Positions 4,628 to 9,131 of a stretch of 9,131 nucleotides of DNA are shown here, in pieces. The notes beneath the pieces are model-generated. The model was not told the DNA's origin. It saw nothing but the letters and a program-made list of their open reading frames with translations, and ran no database searches. Made by a program: the position numbers and the translations under genes. This stretch comes from CAZGXQ01 sp964530195 (GTDB lineage: Bacteria; Patescibacteriota; Minisyncoccia; Minisyncoccales; GBS-2): contig CAZGXQ010000062.1 in assembly GCA_964530195.1 (NCBI GenBank), positions 1 through 9,131 of the forward strand, in the 5' to 3' direction. The first letter of the stretch is position 1, and every line of letters begins with the position of its first letter.

Positions 4628-6949
4628 TTAAGAGGACTTTCTCAATCTTTCAATCTCTTCCCATTTTCTTGCCAATTCTGGAGTTTCTTTGATTTGTTTC
4701 TCTCTTTTTATTAATTCTTCCCGCGTTTCAGTAAATGCCCTCGCAAGTTCTTTTCCAAGTTCTGGACTTATTTCTTCTGGCCTCATTTTTTCTAAGCGTC
4801 TTTTAAATTCTTCAAATTTCTTCTTAAGTTTATCATACTCTAATAAAAGGGGTTCTGTCACCAATATTCTTAAGGCCTCAATTTCTCCTATTGATCTTGC
4901 ACCTTCAATCGGTGGGAAAATTGCTCTAAAACCAGGGTTGGTTACTGATTGGCGAAGCAAAGTGATGTTTGTTTTGGCAATTTCTTCTGCTCCCAATTCT
5001 TTGGCTTTGGTATGGAGTTTGGATATGTACTCTGCTCCTTTTTCCTCTCCGATTCTTCTGATAAAGTTGACATCTTTAAACCTTACGACCATTTCTTGGA
5101 AATCTTTATTTTCAATCGTTGAGATAGCAAGGTTTTCAATATCTGCCACCTTCATTGCATCAACTGCTTTCTTGAATGCCGCCTTTCTGATTGCCTCTGC
5201 CTCACTTATTCCAATTTCTATTAACTTTCTTACATCTTCATCTTTATAGATACCTTTTTCATCTTTCTCTAATCCTTTTGGAACCATTGTCTTTTGGATA
5301 ATTTCTCCAACTTTTTCATCGTCGATTAACTCTGGCTTATGCTTCACTACATCTTCTAATTTAGCCGGGTGAAAAGTAGCGAGTGATGTTACTACCTCCC
5401 GTAATTGTTCATCAGAAAGTTTCTCTAAGCCTTTGCCACCCTTCATTCTCTGCAAGTAAAGTCCAAAAGCAGCTTTTGCTTCAGGGGAAAGAACAAGTTT
5501 TCCTCCAACTGTATTAGCAGCTATCGCACTATCTATATCCTTTCCAAACCTCTTTTCAAAATCAGCTGCCACTTTTTCAACGTATTTAGATGCTTCTACT
5601 TCCGGAATAATTGGTGTCGGGGGTAAATAACGATAAGCCCAGCGAAGAGGCTGACTTATAGCTTTACCCATCATTAATCTTAATTTCTCCCTTCTGGTTA
5701 ATGGCCTCTTTTCTTTTTTAATTTTAGCTTTAATTTCCTCTTCTAATCCTTTTTCTCCAATTGGAATTCGTCTCAATGTTTTTTCTAAAGCTTTTGCCCC
5801 AGGGACAATCACCCTTCCCCAAATAGCTCCTCCTACCTGTTTACCTAATTCGGTTATAGTGGCGGCAAGCATTGGCGCAAATTTATTTTGAAGATATATA
5901 CCGATAACTAAATAAACGAACAAGAAGAGGAAATACTGGATATGTTGAGATATTTGCATCCAACCAATTATTGGGAAGATTATCGGTCCGCCTGTAGGAA
6001 TTAAATATTTCATTAATTTTAATCCTAGAACTAACCAAAACAGAAGAATTATTCCTAAACCTGTCCATTCTAAAAGGTGTCTTAGCCATTCATCCCAGTA
6101 TTTTTTTGTCTGAGGCAAAATGAAACAAATGAAAGCCAAAGGAGCAAAAACAGCCAAAGCCCATATAATATACATTCGAACAGTGAAGAAGAAAAAATAA
6201 AGAAAGAAAATTCCGGCTACACCTAAACCAAAGAGAATCGTTAAAATCCAAGTCATTAAAGTGGGGCCAAAAATACCAAGCATAGCACCAGTAACTATGG
6301 TTCTCATAGTAAGCGTTAATTGAGCAAAAGGGGCACTAAAAGGAATAGCATAGAGAGCAACGAAACCAGCAAGCCAGATAGCTAAATTAACAAGCATTCC
6401 TTCCACACCTCCCATTAAACTTTCAAATGTATCCTTTAATAAGGTTGGCCCCTCACTTCCTAAGATTGTGTTATAGAAAAAAGTGGCAATGTCGGTTACT
6501 GCCCCGACTAAAAGCAAACTGAAATTGACTAAAAGGGCTGCTAAAATTAAGTTTGTCAAAATTCTTTTTTGGGCGATGGTTCCAATTTTCAAAATATAAC
6601 CTAAAGCAATGATTATGAAAATTAATATAAAGAAAGTATTAGCTAAACCAGAAGTAAAATTCCAACCACTTAAAACTAAGGAATTTTTTAAATTTATTGG
6701 AGTAGTTATTATCCATTGTAAAAGATAAGAGGAAACCCCTAAGGCAATGTAGGTAATTAGTAAAAGATAAGAAATGCCTTGGAAAAGCTTAGTAGCAAAC
6801 GCAGAAAATTCCTCTATTCCCTCTAAAGAAGAAGTAAAGTAATCAAAAATACCAGTTCCAATGACCGCGCTTACTGGACGGGCAGAAAGGAAAAGGAAGA
6901 GGAAAACATATAAGAAAAGTGACAAAATTTTAGTTTTTCTTGACATCAT
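4628..6949 (-). CDS. VirB6/TrbL-like polytopic T4SS channel protein
   Basis: A 773-aa inner-membrane protein of the VirB6/TrbL type, expected to form part of the translocation channel. Residues 1-28 look like a signal peptide (ARPVSA-V). About eight hydrophobic segments follow between 55 and 355, including FFILIFIIIALGYIL (106-120), NLILAALLVNFSLLLVGA (133-150) and FLYFFFFTVRMYIIWALAVFAPLAF (249-273). The stretch VRMYIIWALAVFAPLA followed by PQTKKYWDEWLRHLLEW (279-295) is the conserved core of this group. From about 380 to the end a charged, mostly helical region of nearly 390 residues is predicted in the cytoplasm; its family is not known to me, and its last 90 residues are coiled-coil-like. 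The ATG at 6949 overlaps the TGA of the preceding gene as ATGA, which decides the start over a longer frame from 6982. It is convergent with the 147-aa gene; no clear terminator is visible. Confidence 0.85.
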   Translation of the reverse strand: MMSRKTKILSLFLYVFLFLFLSARPVSAVIGTGIFDYFTSSLEGIEEFSAFATKLFQGISYLLLITYIALGVSSYLLQWIITTPINLKNSLVLSGWNFTSGLANTFFILIFIIIALGYILKIGTIAQKRILTNLILAALLVNFSLLLVGAVTDIATFFYNTILGSEGPTLLKDTFESLMGGVEGMLVNLAIWLAGFVALYAIPFSAPFAQLTLTMRTIVTGAMLGIFGPTLMTWILTILFGLGVAGIFFLYFFFFTVRMYIIWALAVFAPLAFICFILPQTKKYWDEWLRHLLEWTGLGIILLFWLVLGLKLMKYLIPTGGPIIFPIIGWMQISQHIQYFLFLFVYLVIGIYLQNKFAPMLAATITELGKQVGGAIWGRVIVPGAKALEKTLRRIPIGEKGLEEEIKAKIKKEKRPLTRREKLRLMMGKAISQPLRWAYRYLPPTPIIPEVEASKYVEKVAADFEKRFGKDIDSAIAANTVGGKLVLSPEAKAAFGLYLQRMKGGKGLEKLSDEQLREVVTSLATFHPAKLEDVVKHKPELIDDEKVGEIIQKTMVPKGLEKDEKGIYKDEDVRKLIEIGISEAEAIRKAAFKKAVDAMKVADIENLAISTIENKDFQEMVVRFKDVNFIRRIGEEKGAEYISKLHTKAKELGAEEIAKTNITLLRQSVTNPGFRAIFPPIEGARSIGEIEALRILVTEPLLLEYDKLKKKFEEFKRRLEKMRPEEISPELGKELARAFTETREELIKREKQIKETPELARKWEEIERLRKSS

Positions 6950-7956
6950 TTTTTGGTTGTTATTTGAATTAATCTGGCACAAAAGATATCGCTTGGATTT
7001 TGAAGGTGAATAGTTAGATCAGCAACTGCCGGGTCTCCAATACTAACCATTTTATCGCCGCACTCTCCGGTTTTAACTATCCACCAAGTGGTTTGGTAAT
7101 AAAACTCTAATACACAAGCTCCACCAGCTTTATAATATTTTCCATCTTTTGTAAGACAATGTTCGGTTTCTGGGTTACAAGGTTCGAGGAGACAATAATC
7201 TTTCAAACAGTTTTTAGTAATGTCTGGATTTCTAACACATAATGTATTTTTAGGAGGAGGTTTGGCTGGATCACATTCCACAGTAGTGATTTCTCTTTCT
7301 TTATAAATTATATAAGAGTTTATATTACCCAGTCCTAGATCCTCTTTCTTTACTGGCTTCGGTGTAGGTTTAATCGTTGCTGATTTTCCACCCCAATCTG
7401 TATTTTCATACAATACTGCAAATTCACAAGGCTTAAGTTCTGTTGGACCCAATCTCAATTCCTCCGGAGTGACTTGAACGAGCTCTAATTTCGCTTTTAA
7501 AGTAGTTAATTGGGGATTGATTGTATTTAAAATTAACCAAGAACTTAAAAGCAAAATTAGACCAAAAAACGCAGATTTGATTCTATCTTTTGCCTCAGCC
7601 AAACGGGTTGGTTCACCCATTGAGGTTAAATACAAGAAACCACCAATAATTAAAGCAATAAAAGCTGCTAATCCTCCTAAAGCAATTCCCCATTCATAGA
7701 AATATTTAACCATTCCAGTGACATTAGTGCAGCGAGCAATTGAAGTCCCAAGAGGAGAATTGGGCCAACGAATTTCCAATTGATCACAGCATTTACCGCT
7801 TATTGTATCCCAATCACATTCAACAGTAGTTTCGCAGGTTTTTTGAGTTAAAATCTTTGAGCAAACTACCGCGCCCGCCCGGGCTGTAAATGTTAACAAC
7901 AACAACAAAATCGTCAATACAAGAAATATTTTTTTACTTTTCTTAAATTTTCTCAT
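6946..7956 (-). CDS. Pilin-like protein with Cys-rich, crystallin-like C-terminal region
   Basis: A 336-aa exported membrane protein combining a pilin core with a large extracytoplasmic part. A basic start (MRKFKKSKK) and hydrophobic stretch end near ARAGA-V (signal peptide, about 1-29). Then come six Cys (32, 41, 47, 56, 57, 76) with a C-x-W pattern, two membrane helices (about 86-110 and 128-145) carrying GGFLYLTSMGEPTRLAEAKDRIKSAFFGL, the same core as the small pilin, and a C-terminal region with ten Cys (177 to 326). Within it VLYENTDWGGKS (181-192) followed by LGLGNINSYIIY (207-218) resembles a beta/gamma-crystallin Greek-key motif. No Cys falls in the membrane helices, so disulfides outside the cell are likely. 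Start: ATG 7956 chosen; a TTG at 7965 adds three residues, neither has an SD. The TGA overlaps virB6. Likely a minor or tip pilin or adhesin (inference). Confidence 0.75.
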   Translation of the reverse strand: MRKFKKSKKIFLVLTILLLLLTFTARAGAVVCSKILTQKTCETTVECDWDTISGKCCDQLEIRWPNSPLGTSIARCTNVTGMVKYFYEWGIALGGLAAFIALIIGGFLYLTSMGEPTRLAEAKDRIKSAFFGLILLLSSWLILNTINPQLTTLKAKLELVQVTPEELRLGPTELKPCEFAVLYENTDWGGKSATIKPTPKPVKKEDLGLGNINSYIIYKEREITTVECDPAKPPPKNTLCVRNPDITKNCLKDYCLLEPCNPETEHCLTKDGKYYKAGGACVLEFYYQTTWWIVKTGECGDKMVSIGDPAVADLTIHLQNPSDIFCARLIQITTKK

Positions 7957-7975
7957 TTCATTCAATGGTGTAGCT

Positions 7976-7981
7976 ATTATT
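7976..7981 (-). promoter_or_regulatory. Possible -10 element of the right T4SS operon
   Basis: AATAAT on the minus strand (7981-7976) matches TATAAT at five of six positions and would start transcription near 7969, 13 nt before the ATG at 7956. No convincing -35 stands upstream because the terminator's T-tract lies there. The upstream terminator makes some promoter in this 50-bp interval necessary. Confidence 0.3.
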
Positions 7982-8005
7982 AAATATTACAACACTAACA
8001 AAAAT

Positions 8006-8028
8006 AAAAAAAAGAGGGGTAACCCCCT
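8006..8028 (-). terminator. Rho-independent terminator after the 181-aa gene
   Basis: On the minus strand AGGGG (8028-8024), loop GTTA, CCCCT (8019-8015), then one C and eight T (8013-8006). The stop codon TAG (8029-8027) runs into the stem. It separates the 181-aa gene from the pilin-virB6 operon. Confidence 0.8.
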
Positions 8029-8572
8029 ATCGAGACCAATTTTTGACGAGCTTGGCATTTATGAAAGAGTGGTAATACTGCGAATATTCTGTTGTATAAA
8101 ACCCGTATGTACCTCCCCACTCTCCCGCGATAGTAATTATATCTCCTTTTTTAATCAAAACTCCTTCAACCCAAAGTCCCTCAGGGGTTATTTTAGTATC
8201 TCCAGCAAAATGTACGCCAAGGATAGTCTCTTTATAGGGCGGTCCTAAAATTAATTCTGCAAGTAGTGTGCCTACATCCATTACTTTTCCCGTAACAATT
8301 ATTATTTCGTCGCTTCCAAACTTCTCCCAGTTTTTAAAATACTCTTCAACTGTCAATCCTATTTTTTCTGGTTGTTGGAGTTGGCGAGTAAGATTAGCAA
8401 TTAGTTCGTCTTTCTCTTTAATTTGTGCATCTCTTTCTTGAATTTGCCTTTGTAATTCATTTGGTTCTTTCTCCTGACTTGGTGGCAATAGAACATTAGA
8501 AATCGCGTATCCCCCAGCTAAGCCAGCTATTAGAGTTACCACCAATAGGAGAACTACTATTTTTTCCTCCAA
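8027..8572 (-). CDS. Single-TM coiled-coil protein with possible OB-fold domain
   Basis: No named family recognised. The 181-aa product has an N-terminal membrane anchor (IVVLLLVVTLIAGLAGGYAIS, about 5-25), a Gln/Glu/Lys-rich coiled coil (about 36-67, QRQIQERDAQIKEKDELIANL), and a beta-rich domain (73-181) with IIIVTGKVMDVG, ETILGVHF, a GDIITIAGEWGG strand and FINAKLVK; strand order and the 'VTGKV…VKKGDIITIAG' pattern suggest an OB fold, as in tRNA_anti-like domains (inference). The start is set by an SD: GGAGG at 8585-8581 with 8 nt spacing to the TTG at 8572, better than the TTG at 8587, which is itself part of the SD. It has its own promoter and terminator, so it is a single-gene unit. The topology cannot be decided from the charges; the C-terminal domain may be outside. 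A link to the T4SS is only by position. Confidence 0.75.
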   Translation of the reverse strand: MEEKIVVLLLVVTLIAGLAGGYAISNVLLPPSQEKEPNELQRQIQERDAQIKEKDELIANLTRQLQQPEKIGLTVEEYFKNWEKFGSDEIIIVTGKVMDVGTLLAELILGPPYKETILGVHFAGDTKITPEGLWVEGVLIKKGDIITIAGEWGGTYGFYTTEYSQYYHSFINAKLVKNWSR

Positions 8573-8580
8573 TCTCTCTC

Positions 8581-8585
8581 CCTCC
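8581..8585 (-). promoter_or_regulatory. Shine-Dalgarno choosing TTG at 8572
   Basis: GGAGG (8585-8581) lies 8 nt before the TTG at 8572, in a purine run GGAGGGAGAGAGA. The optimal spacing argues against the earlier TTG at 8587. Confidence 0.65.
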
Positions 8586-8599
8586 AATTTGCTAATTCT

Positions 8600-8628
8600 T
8601 TTTTATCTCTTTCTAAGATATTTGTCAA
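8600..8628 (-). promoter_or_regulatory. Sigma-70-like promoter of the 181-aa gene
   Basis: On the minus strand TTGACA (8628-8623) and TAAAAA (8605-8600, 4/6 match) are 17 bp apart. The predicted start near 8593 gives a leader of about 21 nt holding the SD. It lies in the 69-bp gap after the PsbP-like gene. Confidence 0.6.
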
Positions 8629-8641
8629 GAGGTAAAGGAAA

Positions 8642-9130
8642 TTATTGATCGAGTTGAACCGAGTTAAAAATGGAATTAGCTTCATCTCTAAACGTCTCTA
8701 AATCTTTCTCAAAAGTGAGAAAGACAATTAAATAAATTTTCCCATCCCCTTCCAAAATTTTCTCTAAGGAATAAAAATCAGGCTGGCCCGATTTTTTATA
8801 TTTCGCTTCAAAAAATCCATCTGTTATATTTACTTTTACAATTTCCATTTCTCCCCCTCTTTCTTTAATGTTTTTTTCTGTTTCCTCAATAATTTCATCT
8901 AAACTTTCCCATTTCTCTTTTTCCAATTCTTGAATAATTAAGGATGCAAAAGCCCCCCTTTTGATTTTAAATTTTTGAGCGAAAAATAGAATTTTCGCCC
9001 CCTTTTTTAATAATTCCTCATTAAAAATACTTACCATTTCTTTGTCCATCTCTACCCAGTCAGCCAAATATTTTATTTTTAATTTTCCATCGGGGCTAAT
9101 AAATTCTTTATATTCAGTAATTTCTTCTCC
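8642..9130 (-). CDS. PsbP/Mog1-like domain protein, 5' partial
   Basis: The frame is open to the window edge, so the N-terminus, including any signal peptide or lipobox, lies to the right. A TTG at 9067 is not a convincing start: the preceding 21 residues (…EFISPDGKLKIKY) directly form the 'F-x-SPDGK-x-x-I-x-Y-x-x-x-W' opening typical of the PsbP/Mog1/DUF1795-like fold, continued by LADWVEM. The visible 162 residues then show a helix-rich LIIQELEKEKWESLDEIIEE stretch, MEIVKVNI, FFEAKYKKSG, a strand KIYLIVFLTF, and the family-typical closing helix FRDEANSIFNSVQL. Such proteins are usually exported small lipoproteins or secreted proteins of unknown role in non-photosynthetic bacteria. Fold assignment is by motif memory only. 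It ends 14 bp before the promoter of the 181-aa gene. Confidence 0.6.
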   Translation of the reverse strand, partial: GEEITEYKEFISPDGKLKIKYLADWVEMDKEMVSIFNEELLKKGAKILFFAQKFKIKRGAFASLIIQELEKEKWESLDEIIEETEKNIKERGGEMEIVKVNITDGFFEAKYKKSGQPDFYSLEKILEGDGKIYLIVFLTFEKDLETFRDEANSIFNSVQLDQ

Positions 9131-9131
9131 G

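Noticed and set aside
4689..5249. 186-codon open frame antisense to the virB6 tail
   Set aside because: Ser/Leu/Asn-rich translation typical of the complement of a Lys/Glu-rich helical gene; no SD or family motif.
2534..6948. Alternative genetic code with TGA read as glycine (code 25)
   Set aside because: TGA ends both the TraC-like gene and the Cys-rich pilin gene exactly at ATGA overlaps with motif-supported next genes, and no supported gene needs TGA readthrough.

Overview
The window looks like part of a small, AT-rich bacterial genome of the Patescibacteria / Candidate Phyla Radiation type (Parcubacteria-like). This is inferred from three things: tightly packed genes with stop-start overlaps, a PrgI / split VirB4 / VirB6 / pilin type IV secretion (T4SS) cassette of the kind common in those genomes, and a KH-R3H (Jag/KhpB) protein at the edge. 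TGA acts as a normal stop in two overlapping gene pairs, so a TGA-recoded (code 25) lineage is unlikely. No tRNA, rRNA, CRISPR array, insertion sequence or attachment site was seen.

Layout. Positions 2-406 (+) hold the 3' part of jag/khpB, whose start lies left of the window. Next, on the minus strand, is the left T4SS operon, read right to left: a 145-aa helical protein of unknown function (4067-3630), PrgI (3562-3161), a VirB4 N-terminal/TraC-like protein (3160-2534), the VirB4 ATPase (2537-744) and a small VirB2/TrbC-like pilin (741-412). A plus-strand gene (4120-4563), visibly richer in GC and carrying a consensus promoter and a near-perfect Shine-Dalgarno (SD) sequence, splits the cassette. 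The right T4SS operon, also on the minus strand, encodes a cysteine-rich pilin-like protein with a large extracytoplasmic C-terminal region (7956-6946) and a VirB6-like channel protein with a long helical tail (6949-4628). Further right come a single-TM coiled-coil protein with a possible OB-fold domain (8572-8027), which has its own promoter, SD and terminator, and the 3' part of a PsbP/Mog1-like protein (9130-8642) whose start lies right of the window.

How the genes may work together. VirB4 and its separate N-terminal partner would power assembly, PrgI (VirB3-like) and VirB6 would form the inner-membrane channel, and the two pilin-like proteins would form the surface filament or its tip. 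No relaxase, VirD4 coupling protein, VirB8, lytic transglycosylase or outer-membrane component lies in the window. Whether the machine moves DNA, takes up DNA or touches a host cell cannot be read from this stretch.

Regulation. Two start modes appear. The 147-aa and 181-aa single-TM proteins have TTGACA promoters and strong SDs. PrgI and the small pilin instead have -10 elements placed so that transcription would begin at or one base before the ATG, suggesting leaderless mRNAs. The pilin promoter lies inside a 21-bp direct repeat at the end of virB4.
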